The position numbers were made by a program, and so were the translations under genes. From NCBI GenBank assembly GCA_032629725.1, contig JAFEVB010000029.1:744001-808000 (forward strand): a stretch of 64,000 bases of DNA. The letters run 5' to 3'. Shown here piece by piece: positions 1-10,400 of the stretch (position 1 is its first letter; each line of letters begins with the position of its first letter). The notes beneath the pieces were generated by a model. That model made no database searches. It was not told the DNA's origin and was given only the letters and a program-made list of their open reading frames with translations. The DNA is from Gremmenia infestans. Its lineage: Eukaryota; Ascomycota; Leotiomycetes; Helotiales; Hamatocanthoscyphaceae.

Positions 1-1845
1 ATTATCTCTATGAGTGGGAAGGAAATCTATGAGGAAGGGGCCTACGTTGTCTTCGTCAACGGCACCCCTCTTGCGCTTACAAGACAGCCAAAGGATTTCT
101 TAAATTCTTTCCGAAAATATCGCCGTATGGGTAGGGTTTCTGAATTTGTCAGTATCTTCATTAATCATCACACGAATTCTGTTCACATCGCAACGGATGA
201 AGGACGAATCTGTCGACCCCTTATCGTTGTCGACAATGGAAAATCGAAGGTTACCAAGCGATCTCTCGAGGCTTTACGAAGAGGCCTGATGAACTTTGAC
301 GATTTTTTGCACCGAGGTATCGTTGAGTATGTAGATGTCAACGAAGAAAACGACTCAAATATTGCGCTCTATGAGAAGGAAATCAACCCAACGACGACAC
401 ATCTTGAAATCGAGCCTTTCACGATTCTAGGTGCAGTGGCTGGACTCATTCCATACCCTCACCATAACCAATCCCCAAGAAATACATACCAATGTGCTAT
501 GGGTAAGCAAGCTATTGGAGTAATCGCATATAATCAGCTGTCACGCATCGACACTCTACTGTACCTTATGGTTTACCCACAACAGCCAATGGTCAAGACC
601 AGGACTATCGAGTTGATTCATTATGACAAGCTCCCCGCTGGTCAAAATGCAACGGTCGCGGTCATGTCATACTCAGGATATGATATCGAGGATGCTTTAG
701 TGCTAAACAAAGCTTCTTGTGACCGTGGGTTTGGAAGATGTCAGGTGTTCCGTAAATATGCAACACAAGTTCGCAAATACGCCAATAAGTCTTCAGACCG
801 AATAGTCGCTCCTGTCCTAGACGAGAAGACTAAAGGCCTCCCCAACAAAAAGTACGCAATCCTAACCAGCGAAGGCATGGCCCACGTTGGCGAGAAGATC
901 GTCGCCGGCCAAGTTTTCATCAACAAAGAGACTCCCGCAAATACCATGTCCACAGGCATCGGCTCAGACTTCGGGTCAAACGATTTCAAGCCTGCGCCCA
1001 TGACCTACAAGCTACACGACTTCAGCTACATCGACAAAATCATGCTCTCGCAGACCGAAAACGAAACCATGGTTGTCAAGGTCCAGACCCGGCAGACCCG
1101 TCGTCCTGAACTCGGCGACAAATTCTCGTCTCGTCACGGACAGAAGGGCGTAGTAGGTATCATCGTTAACCAAGAAGACATGCCCTTCGCCGACTCCGGC
1201 GTAACCCCTGACATAATCATGAACCCTCACGGTTTTCCCTCGCGTATGACAGTCGGCAAGATGCTGGAGCTGCTGTCCGGCAAAGCCGGCGTTCTGAACG
1301 GGACGCTGGAATACGGAACTGCTTTCGGAGGCAGCAAAGTCGACGATATGGGAGCGATCCTTGTGAAGAATGGATTTAGTTACTCTGGCAAGGACTTCGT
1401 TACTTCAGGCATCACAGGCGAATCGCTGCCGGCATATATATTCTTTGGCCCGATCTATTACCAGAAACTCAAGCACATGGTGCAAGATAAGATGCACTCG
1501 CGCTCCCGGGGTCCTCTTGCCATTCTCACGCGGCAGCCTACGGAAGGTCGTTCGCGCGACGGAGGTTTGAGATTAGGAGAGATGGAACGTGATTGTTTGA
1601 TTGCCTATGGTGCTTCTCAGTTACTGCTGGAGAGGCTCATGCTGAGCAGTGACGCGCATCAGGTCGATATCTGTGAGGTCTGTGGCTTGATGGGGTATCA
1701 GGGGTGGTGCCAGACGTGTAAGAGCACGAGGGGTGTGACGAGAATGACGATGCCATATGCGGCCAAGTTGTTGGTGCAGGAGCTGCTGAGTATGAATGTG
1801 CTGGTTAGACTTAAGTTGGATGATGAGTTTCCACATCCTAAATGA
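1..1845 (+). CDS. RET1: RNA polymerase III second-largest subunit (RPC2/Ret1), C-terminal part, 5' end outside window
   Basis: This is the C-terminal half or so of the second-largest subunit of RNA polymerase III, the nuclear enzyme that makes tRNA and 5S rRNA. The frame is already open at base 1, so the gene starts upstream and the ATG at position 10 is internal. Family landmarks are in the expected order: GYDIEDALVLNK (the metal-binding region of beta-like subunits, coded near 678-715), the SSRHGQKGVVG segment (near 1126-1155) and a C-terminal zinc ribbon CEVCGLMGYQGWCQTC, with Cys spacing 2-8-2. The assignment to Pol III rather than Pol II or Pol I rests on overall sequence resemblance. 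No intron is seen in this part. The gene is convergent with the DCAF4-like gene to its right. Confidence 0.93.
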   Translation: MISMSGKEIYEEGAYVVFVNGTPLALTRQPKDFLNSFRKYRRMGRVSEFVSIFINHHTNSVHIATDEGRICRPLIVVDNGKSKVTKRSLEALRRGLMNFDDFLHRGIVEYVDVNEENDSNIALYEKEINPTTTHLEIEPFTILGAVAGLIPYPHHNQSPRNTYQCAMGKQAIGVIAYNQLSRIDTLLYLMVYPQQPMVKTRTIELIHYDKLPAGQNATVAVMSYSGYDIEDALVLNKASCDRGFGRCQVFRKYATQVRKYANKSSDRIVAPVLDEKTKGLPNKKYAILTSEGMAHVGEKIVAGQVFINKETPANTMSTGIGSDFGSNDFKPAPMTYKLHDFSYIDKIMLSQTENETMVVKVQTRQTRRPELGDKFSSRHGQKGVVGIIVNQEDMPFADSGVTPDIIMNPHGFPSRMTVGKMLELLSGKAGVLNGTLEYGTAFGGSKVDDMGAILVKNGFSYSGKDFVTSGITGESLPAYIFFGPIYYQKLKHMVQDKMHSRSRGPLAILTRQPTEGRSRDGGLRLGEMERDCLIAYGASQLLLERLMLSSDAHQVDICEVCGLMGYQGWCQTCKSTRGVTRMTMPYAAKLLVQELLSMNVLVRLKLDDEFPHPK

Positions 1846-2789
1846 GAGAAGGTATGGATGGGTCAGTTATGAATGAAATGTACAGTAGGATAAGGCTGAG
1901 TGCATTTGCGTGGAGTTGGATCTTAGATTAAAGAGGAGCATAGCCCTGGCGTACAAAATGATACCATGTTGATATATACATATTCTGCATCCTTGACGAC
2001 ATGACTTCGGCGAACGGATTGTCCTTTTGGGAAGAATGTTTGTATATAAATGAAAGAGTAGTTGAATTGCAGCGTCAGGTGAGGTAGGAGAAGCAGAACT
2101 CCTGACATCAAACATTGCTGACGAAAATATAGTACTTAGCCGTTGTTCTAGGGCTTGCTTGCCATCTATTTCAAGTCTCAGGACACTACGATGGAGGATA
2201 TGTTGTAGGATACGGAGGAGGTACTGCTTTTATTTAACGAGTACTCTTGCTAGCGGGTGGATTTTCTTCTATTTAGGGTGCGTAACAATCCTGAGAGGCA
2301 GGGACAAATGTATCGCTGCGAGATGCACAGGCATTCGGGAAATTCTCTATCTGCCTTTTCGTTGGGCCACGTCTCTTGTGAGGGCATCCCTATCTTTTGA
2401 TTCCAATTTTGTTGACTCGTCGGTTTCGTATCATCCTTGGACCGCTACTGAAGCCTGCTCGGCAGAGCTGAAATACCCCTTGACATTACTTCCAGCTTTT
2501 TGTGAAAGACTTGGCTATCGTTCTAGATCTGGGAATATCCTAGCTGGCCTACCCGTTCATAGCTGAGCCATCCTGTGACCGCTTAGGACTTGACATTGCG
2601 GGGTCGTACTGGAGAGTTGTATTGTTCCAGATGGTAACGCGGCATGAAACAGTGGAAGGAATTAGGCAAAGGTTTTCCAGGTACGGTTTAGCCCCCTGGC
2701 ACGTCCTGGTGGACCAGCAAAGATGGGCATCAGCCCATGAATCATGATATGTATCGTGGTTCACTCCCGACGAGAGGGTCTGAATCTGC
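1846..2789. other. Convergent intergenic region / 3' UTRs
   Basis: This stretch lies between the stops of two converging genes, RPC2 and the DCAF4-like gene. It should hold both 3' UTRs. It has a 135-codon open frame on the plus strand (2159-2566) with no recognisable domain, which I treat as chance. No repeat or RNA gene was seen. Confidence 0.5.
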
Positions 2790-4630
2790 CTATTCCGCGC
2801 TAATCCAAGCAAACCGCTGGATTGAGTGCGACGACCCCCCAACGTAAAGACTCTTCATCCTCCCCTCGATATCCCTACAGAACTTCAAACACCTTACAGG
2901 GTTGTTGACGACGAAATCTGAGGGCATTTGTACATGAGGATTGACTACGTAGGGCCGAAAAGTTAGGCACGCTCGTTTTGAAGCAGATCCTGTTACACAA
3001 GACACTTACCTGTATGCCCACCATGCAGTGAGAATAGTTGGACAGGCGGGTTGACAGAATCCCATTCCTGCGCGGCCGCAACAGTTCCTGTTTCCAAGTC
3101 GATATCAAAACCCGTATTGATGGTAGAATCATTTTTGAAGTCAGGGTACTGCAAGAGTGACCGAGTACTTGTTTGATTTTTGATAGGGGTATCACGTCTT
3201 CGGGTTTTTGGTATGGAGCTATGCTTCATCGATCCCGGGGCGCTTGAAGAGACCGTGCTTGTAAGCTTTCGGAACCGCAAGTCGTATTGGCAGAGATGAG
3301 AGTTAAGACCGGCGACTATAATTCTATGGTTATCAAGCTGACGAATGTGAGTTATACAGCTTGGATGAGTAATAACATCCTCAGAGCTGGTATTGGGGAC
3401 ACGGAGATCAGCAATATTAAGAATTCCCTTTCGACCGCCAGAGAGTAGAATATTGTGATTATCTGCCAAAAACTCCACGGCAAAAACATCGCTAGGGTTT
3501 TCCCCTCGAGGATAGAAGTCTGACTTGAACCAGCTTAGGTTAAAGTCTGATTTTCTAAGTCCGAGTATTCCATAAGTGGACCCGAATGCGAACAGGTAAG
3601 GAGAATCTGGGGGCGCAGGCGTTGATGAAAAGATATTTGGCTCTGGACCTCTTTCTACTCCGGGTCCAAAGAGGGTGCTGAAACTTTGTGGAAAATCCTC
3701 GTCTGATGAAGGCTGTCAGTGCGGTGCAATCTAGGTTGGCAGTGGCATAGAGGAAGACAATCCCGAATCGCCCTTTAGATGGAGGTTCTTGGATGGAGTC
3801 GCATTGCAGCTCCTTCTCGAAATAGTATAGATTCCACTTACCAGGTTCTGCATCAAGCGGCCTTGAGTTATTCATTATTGCAATCCCAGAATTGGTGGAA
3901 CCGGAAAGCCATGTCATTGCAACACTTCTGCAGGGCTCATTCATATCGAGAGAGGTGGTACGTCCACTATTTCCGAAATGTTGTAAAAACCGGGCTGCTT
4001 GTGAAGAATAAATTCCTTGTGGGGTGAGAGGACCGTGGCAGATTTCGATGCTCCTGTGACTATCAGGCCGATTACTTTTGTCTACATTCAAGCGAAAGGC
4101 GGATAATCCGTCTCCATGGGCTGTAATGTCGGTCATTAGTACAACGTCCCACGGAACGAGAATGAAATTAATGTACCCAATCTGAGATCCACCAAGGAGG
4201 GGCCTAGATCTGTCCGGTGAAACAACGTAAACAGAGCATTGCGATTTGGGCCCGGAAAGGCGGGTAGCCGGCCTTGAGGAACAAGGCCATCGGACAGTAG
4301 CTGAGTCGCATCGATACCGTGACGGTCTCCCAGCTCTCGCGCGAGAATATGACCAGCGAGCGATGCTTCTAGGATTTTGGACCGGCAAATTCGACCCCTC
4401 TCCCTTCTAGCCTGCTTTTCTCTTTTCTCCTTATCATCATCAACTGTCTTCCTCCTCTTGACGTCCTGGGATGAGTATGCCGAGCCGGCGGGACTCTTGG
4501 TTTCTATTTTAAAATATTTTCTCTTCTCTTTGTCTGTATTGACAGTATTAGCAGGCTGAACAAGCACATGACCAGTTCTACACAATTTACCATAGTAATA
4601 ACCAGGAATATCACGTATTTGTCCATCCAT
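2790..4630 (-). CDS. DCAF4-like WD40-repeat protein, with an apparent one-base frame break
   Basis: The protein begins MDGQIRDIPGYYYD-KEKRKYFKIE, the signature start of DCAF4-type proteins, which are WD40 substrate receptors of CUL4-DDB1 ubiquitin ligases. My exon model (minus strand) is 4630-4591, 4533-3842, 3702-3010 and 2944-2790. The introns are 57, 139 and 65 bases, with branch points GCTAATAC, CACTGAC and CCTAAC. The C-terminal exons give blade-like text such as GGRKGILNIADLRV and LCQYDLR, and the protein ends RFAWISAE. Exon 2 changes frame between about 4270 and 4240: the reading GRLPAF must continue as SGPKSQCSVYVV in the frame one base back. Adding one base makes all four exons sum to 527 codons. 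So the allele has a 1-nt deletion, or the assembly has an error, or I have missed an intron. The gene diverges from the ABM gene. Confidence 0.72.
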
Positions 4631-4953
4631 AATGATCCTGTGGATTACTCAAAGTCCAGGTCAAGGACTGACGAGAAGGGAAGTGGCAAAGAAAGCTCCA
4701 AAATAGTCTATTTGCCATCATTGTTGTAGACGGGACTGTACGGTGGTGGTGACTTGATGTTTGATGGTAGGTGCGATTAGCTCGCGACAGCTTTTTACTT
4801 AGCCGACACCCAATTCAAAGCCCCGCCCCCGCCCCCACCGCCAGTCGGTCCTTTGCAAAGCTCTAGCTTTCAGCCCAAAGTGAAGGCAATTCTCGTTCGA
4901 GTCTGCTTCATCCAAAGTTACAATTCCCTTGCTACCACTTTGAAAATTCCAAC
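4631..4953. promoter_or_regulatory. Divergent promoter region between DCAF4-like and ABM genes
   Basis: The two genes start 323 bases apart in opposite directions, so they share this region. It contains a C-rich box on the plus strand (around 4822-4840, several GCCCC units). No clear TATA box was found. Confidence 0.45.
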
Positions 4954-5433
4954 ATGGTCTACACACTTTCAGTCCACCGTAAGTCCAGATCGAGCTTCGT
5001 TCCCACAAGCACAGTCAGACAGGCATCGCTAACAACCTTCAAGTCTATGCAAACGACAAGCCGGACTCTATCGTTCGACTCAAGGCAAAGCTTGTCGAAG
5101 CTGCACGAGTCTATCGACATGATAAAGAGACCATCGATTGGTTGGTCATGCAAGATGTCCACGATCCCAGAGCCTTCACAATTGTAGAGCGGTTTGAAAA
5201 TGAGAGTGTATGGTTTCCGCCTCCTTACAGTGCCCCGCTTAACCTCTCAAAATCCACACTTCCACATTTCCATAGCTGACTTTGGCTTGCACAATCAGAG
5301 TCAGAAATACCACCTTGAAAATCCATACTGGAAGACTTTTGATCCTTATGTTATACCTCTTCTCGATCGCCCTATGGATTTACGCAGACACGAGGAATTA
5401 GACACCAGCAAGGATGTTGAAGTGCCAGTTTAG
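4954..5433 (+). CDS. Small ABM-type (dimeric alpha-beta barrel) protein
   Basis: A 107-residue protein is encoded in three exons: 4954-4978, 5044-5207 and 5299-5433. The introns are 65 and 91 bases, with branch points GCTAAC and GCTGAC. The spliced protein begins MVYTLSVHLYANDKPDSIV and contains DPRAFTIVERFEN followed by HLENPYWKTFDPYV. This is the pattern of antibiotic-biosynthesis-monooxygenase (ABM, PF03992) domains: a short beta strand, a helix, then a strand with 'F.i.E.w.n...' and a histidine-containing helix. Members range from cofactor-free monooxygenases to proteins of unknown role, so the substrate cannot be named. There is no targeting signal, so a cytosolic location is likely. The second intron's acceptor could be 5298 or 5304, which changes only two residues. 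Confidence 0.78.
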
Positions 5434-5885
5434 GAAGGAAGGAATGGAATGAGCTTGCCTTGTACCTCTATGGATTGTAGCCGCCCAATATGCTGTATAA
5501 CCATAGAGGGTTGCTCAGGGAATACAGGTCTATCATGGAGTTTGGGAGGTGACTTTCAAGGTTGTAAGACTACAGAGCTCATTCGCAGGCCATTGCAATG
5601 AGAGATCTTTCATCTTGGCTTAAAGTAAATGGGTGTGAAAATAGCCAGAAGAAAATCCAGCTGGTTGATATCAAATATCTGGTTGGTCAGAAGCATCTTC
5701 AGAAAGTGGTACTATCCATTATTGTTCGGTTTGATCTGCTGTAACTTCTGCCGAGTCAAAGCACCTACCTCATAAACGTGACTCGGTGTCTAGATGCCGA
5801 GAACTGAGAGATTGTTGATAATTGGACGCTTTTCGACGAGAAGTGCTTTCGCAACACTCAGCCTCGTGTTCCGTGAAAAGGCGAG
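5434..5885. other. Intergenic; 3' UTR of ABM gene and left flank of transposon
   Basis: I see no coding sequence. The last six bases (GGCGAG, 5880-5885) are repeated directly on the far side of the transposon and look like a target-site duplication. Confidence 0.45.
5880..5885. repeat. Putative target-site duplication, left copy (GGCGAG)
   Basis: The hexamer GGCGAG directly abuts the left terminal inverted repeat. An identical copy at 7267-7272 abuts the right one. Six matching bases at exactly these two positions are unlikely by chance, roughly 1 in 4096. Confidence 0.65.
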
Positions 5886-5931
5886 CTCTTCGTCGGAGAA
5901 AAAAGTGTCCTAATAGTCTGGTCTGTGCGCA
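5886..5931 (+). repeat. Left terminal inverted repeat of the transposon
   Basis: The left arm starts CTCTTCGTCGGAG and ends CTGGTCTGTGCGCA. It is a perfect 46-base match to the reverse complement of 7221-7266, including a run of six A's. Confidence 0.9.
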
Positions 5932-6065
5932 ATGATTTTGGCACCCAACTAATACTTTGTCATTTGCCCTTTAGCCCTAATACAATCATGTAGCCTCTTG
6001 GTATAGCTATTATACAAAAACTAAATCTTCTTCTAACTTATCTCTTTATCCCAAATCCTAGTAAA

Positions 6066-6960
6066 TCAAGCTAAAGCTGCTGCTGTAGTTGCAGACCTCC
6101 TAGCATGAAATGCCATCTTTAAAGGGTATGCTATAGTCTCTATAATAGAGAAGTCTAGAGAGACTCCAGGCAATGTAATTAGATCCAAATGATGCTTCTT
6201 AGCCCAAGCAATAGTAGCATTGCTTTTATAAGCTGAATCTGCATCCTGAATAAGCGTAAGGCCCTTGTTTTGGAAGTCAAGAAGCAATTCTAGAAGGATA
6301 TGCTTAGTATATACATCTATAGTCATTTTCCCTACTGAATTAGGCACCTTATATGCAATCATCTTCCGATAATTATATCCTACTACCACAAAAACATTTA
6401 GAAGTAGCAGATAGTCAGCTTCCCTTGCCTTCTCTTTTATATCCTTTAATGTAACCTTCTTTCTATAGACATTATATGGTGCGTAGCAATGTTTGGAGCC
6501 TATCTTCCGCTTGATATGCATTGTGAGAGAAGGCCTAATTCCAAAGTGGAATTCGTCGCAAAAGCAGGTATTAAACCAGTCAATCAAGTGAGGGCGTAAG
6601 ATAAGGTAGGTAAAGCAGTAGCGTATACGGTTTCATGCTTAGGTTGTATTTAGCTCCTTCTCTTCCTTATAGATAGCAGTGATTATACCCTCATCTCTCT
6701 TGCAGCTTCGTTGAATTGTCTGCGGATTAACCTTTTATCTTCCTAGAGGCTTGAAATGCGTAGTAGAAGGGAGCTTAACACCTGCATTCTCTGTAATATT
6801 AGGCCAGGGCATTGCTCTCTTAGCTAAGGGGACTGTAGAATCCTCTAAATAATACCCAATTGTAGCTGTTTCTTGGTGTGGGATTGCTCTTAGCCGGCCG
6901 CGTGGATCTGGCCCTGAATCAGGGACATTATAAAGTGTTTAAGCATGCCCTAAGGCTAGG
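6066..6960 (-). pseudogene. Broken DDE transposase
   Basis: The longest open piece runs from 6587 to 6066 (173 codons). It carries CDEFHFGIRPSL, then a stretch ending in the acidic motif QDADSAYKSNAT, then SLDFSIIETIAYPLK where a Tc1-like enzyme would read 'SPDLNPIE'. Upstream in the same orientation, translated fragments DPRGRLRAIPHQETATIGYY and KVNPQTIQRSCKRDEG look like the DNA-binding N-terminal part. They are interrupted by stop codons (after KPLGR, and two more before NRIRYC). The gene cannot make a full transposase. Many of the damaging changes are TAA/TAG, compatible with C-to-T mutation by RIP. Confidence 0.75.
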
Positions 6961-7220
6961 ATTCGTCTTTAGGTTCGTGGGATAATATGGAAGACCTTAT
7001 CTATTATCTGTTCTATGATGGGTTGTTTTATATGCTGCGCAATAAGCTTTGCAGCCCAAACTGCAGTCCATTAAGGGGTTTTGGCTTGCCTAGGTCCAGG
7101 CTAAAGCTTAAGAGGCGTATAAGGACGTCTGCCATGTCTGCCAGGTCGCATTGCAGGCATTTTGATATATAATGCATAGAAATAGTGATTTATTTTGGTG
7201 GTTTTGGTAGTTATTTACTA

Positions 7221-7266
7221 TGCGCACAGACCAGACTATTAGGACACTTTTTTCTCCGACGAAGAG
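7221..7266 (-). repeat. Right terminal inverted repeat of the transposon
   Basis: The right arm is the exact reverse complement of 5886-5931. It is followed by GGCGAG at 7267-7272, the second copy of the putative target-site duplication. Confidence 0.9.
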
Positions 7267-7487
7267 GGCGAGGCTGAATATTTGAACGCGGGTGGTCTGT
7301 GCTCGCGCTTCAATTGTTCTGTTTCCGTACTGCACCTCATCATACTTTGGAGTACCCCACGACAACATGATAAACAATGTCACGACAACACATTGCATGA
7401 ATATTATAGCTTCACACCTCAACCGACAATGCCAATAACCACTAGCTCTAGTTGCGCTGGCTCTCTTTCTTCCCTCCTGTTCCTGTC
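7267..7487 (+). promoter_or_regulatory. Short upstream region of the WD40 gene, truncated by the transposon insertion
   Basis: Only 221 bases separate the transposon's right end from the ATG of the WD40 gene. The insertion therefore lies in what would be its promoter. No TATA box is obvious. Confidence 0.4.
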
Positions 7488-10400
7488 ATGGCGGCGACAC
7501 GCGCGTAAGTGAATGCGCGACTTCGCGCTACTATAATACTGACAAGCCATAGATACCTTCCGGACCCAGATCTTATTGACCTCACCATGAGCGACGACGA
7601 TGCCAGCGACCAGGCACCACAGACGGTCTCAAAAATATCAGCTTCGCAGGCCCAAATGCCCGACGCTCTCCCTGTTTCGCACGATGGTTTGCCTGGGCCC
7701 CATAGTCCTGACTCCGCGACTAGGTTGCATGACACCACAATAGCTTACATGATAGGAGATGGACTATACCAGGAGAATGATCTTCAGCATTTCGCAGCGG
7801 GGCCGTCTTCCGCCGATAGCGCCAATGCGAGAGCCCCCCTGCGCTTTCCTGTATCAACAAGAAGCTTAGCCGGGGCACATATCAGAGGGGTTATTTCGTC
7901 AGGAAGGCGCAAACTTTCGACGGGAAACGCGAGTCGGAGTGGCGCAGTAAGCGCAGAGAACCCCGCGAAGAGGCGCAAGACTCATGGAGGAGTATCGTCT
8001 GGGCAGAGCAACAGATCTACCCAAAATGCTGGTTCTCGGGACGGTGCACACACGACAAGCCAAGCTGCTCAAAATAACGAGTTTCAAATCAACCTAGTGC
8101 TCAAGAGACAAGTCTTTCCCCATATCAAAATAGCTGTCTCGCAATGCAAACAGCGGCTTTCAGATGAAGAAAGAGCGGAGGTTGGCGAAAAGGTAAGAAT
8201 GTATTGTTTTGTAAGTATTTAGCTCATATATGCTAACTTCCTCTAGACAGCAGGATTCCTCGTGAAAGACCCTCGCTTTATTAAAAACTTCGTAGCCAAT
8301 GGGTTAAAGCTAAGTATAGCATACGAAAATGATCTTGCAGCTAGAGCAAAGATTATGGTGGATCAATATGCGAAAGAGATGTCGATGGTCAGTACAATGC
8401 CTTCGCTGCCGCGCAGTCTCCAGACTCAATAACTAATGTACGCGGCAGATCGCAATACAGACGTCTAGAAGCAATTCTACTGCTTCAGAAGCTGCTGGCG
8501 ACATATTTGAAAAGCCTCCTATACTACCAAAGCACACTTCAATGAATAGCACGAACTCGCGAAAGTATTCGTCTTCTCCCGCAACTTCCTTCAGCCATGA
8601 CGGTTTAGATCTAGGGGATTCCGTGAATAGTGAGACGTTACGGACTTCCAGCTCTAGTCACAAAAAGACTCGACATGACACACTCCAACCAGCAGCCAGA
8701 AGGCGCTCGAGTAGAAAACCAGTGGTCTTAATTAGGTCAACAACGCCTGCTCAGATCAAAGATAGCAGTGAAACTACCAAACACCTCAGAACCAAAAGCC
8801 GAGAAAGTGCTGAAATTACACCTGCTCCACGTCCCTACGTCCATTTCGCGCATCGCTTCAATCGGCTTCCAGATATGCCCCATGTCGATTTCTCTTTTGA
8901 AGAAACTCAATTTCTGTGTACGATAATCGAGTCAGTCACCGGAGGAAGACCGGACTTGACACCTAGGCCTGCAGATAAAGTAATATCATTAATGGCAGGT
9001 CAGAAGGGGGAAATAACTCGCATACAAGAGGCTTTACAGCAAAAGCTAACGACACCCGGGCCAGGCTTAGGCCGACAGCTACTGCGTTCTCGCAAGAAAG
9101 CCGCAGTAGCAGCGTTTCTGAGAGATGCTGCTGAAGGATTGATTACGACTGGCCAGTGGGTTGAACCTAACGCCCAACAACCTATTAGCCGGCTTCGGCC
9201 CTCCATTCTATCGCAGCTAAGTTCCCGCGAATTCCTAGGACTAGCGCCTCCGAATTTCCATGCTGGCCAGGGATCATTTAAGGAGCAAGCAATGAGTTAT
9301 CTCGAAGACAATCTCACTCGTGTAAGTGAATGGACCGATTGTTGTGGGGACATCGCTGCAATTAGTTGGACTGGCCAAGATACGTTCGTATGTGGTGCCG
9401 TTGCCCATTCGGATTTCTATAACATGCAGTACAATAAGCCAGGGAACCTTGCAGTCGGATCTTTATCATTCGATACTCTCAAGGCAATTCCAGAGCATCG
9501 GATTGTCCGGCCTCTAATAGGGCCCGCAGAGAATGCAGAGAACGCTTCAGAGTCAATGCGGCGGACTCAGGATCCGTGGCTATACACATCTGTTGTTTCT
9601 ACCTCTCATAATGAGGTAAATGGCTTTACGTTTACGGCGAGTTTCGACAAGACAGTGAAGGTGTGGTCTGTCGCAGACCATGGTTCGAATTTAGATCTGC
9701 GCGGAACGTGGGAGCACGATAATAACGTCAATTTTGTTGTTACTTCTGAACACCACGACCGCGTTGCGACAGCTGCGGATTCATCCAATAACGCAATTCG
9801 CGTTTATAATGTTGACGACATGGACGTATCTAATTCGCCTTACGATACTTATAGTGGCGAGAGAGCTCGAGAGCAGGCTCAAGAACTTCGGAGAAGAGAT
9901 AGCTGGGCATATTTCCCAGCTACTATGCAATGGGGAAAAGCCCCTATTGTAGCCAACTACTTGCTTGTGGGATACTCGCCACGGAGTATAACCGGTCATG
10001 ATTTTGACATCCCTGAGGAGAAAAAAAACACCGGCGAGTTATGTATTTGGGATGTCTCGGATATGTCGAGGGTTGCAATATCTTCCGCCCATTCACAGAA
10101 CGCATTTGAGGTTGTCTGGCATCCATCGCAACCGTTCTTCATAGCGGCTACTTCTCCAACAGGTCATTTTGAGTCAGACATTCGAACGCAAGTGAGACTG
10201 TTTGCCCGAAAGGGCTTTGGGGCTTTTTTTCATCTTAAAACGTTAGACTGCCCCGCCCTTGATATAAATGAGTTGACTATGATGTAAGTTCTATGACGCC
10301 TTTTCTATAAGGATCTACTCATTGTTTCAAGGCCTAATAGCGACATCGATTCGTGGGTTACTGCTAGCTGCACGGATGGGAATACGTACGTATGGGACAC

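Larger units (their letters stand above)
5886..7266. mobile_element. Decayed DDE (Tc1/mariner-like) DNA transposon, 1381 bp, with intact 46-bp TIRs
   Basis: The element is bounded by a perfect 46-bp terminal inverted repeat (5886-5931 against 7221-7266). It is flanked on both sides by the direct repeat GGCGAG. Inside, on the minus strand, is a broken transposase with a DEFHFG motif and a later QDADSAYKSNATIAWAKKHH segment, which resemble the first and second acidic regions of DDE_3 transposases. The body is AT-rich and has in-frame TAA/TAG codons, as expected after RIP or long decay. A 6-bp duplication is unusual, because Tc1/mariner elements normally duplicate TA. The superfamily call is therefore provisional. 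Confidence 0.8.

Noticed and set aside
2159..2566. 135-codon open frame between RPC2 and the DCAF4-like gene
   Set aside because: It has no domain, lies between two 3' ends and has no plausible leader.
2990..3009. Splice pair giving a 20-base intron in the DCAF4-like gene
   Set aside because: It is too short to be spliced. The acceptor at 2945 gives a 65-base intron with a CTAAC branch point and keeps frame.
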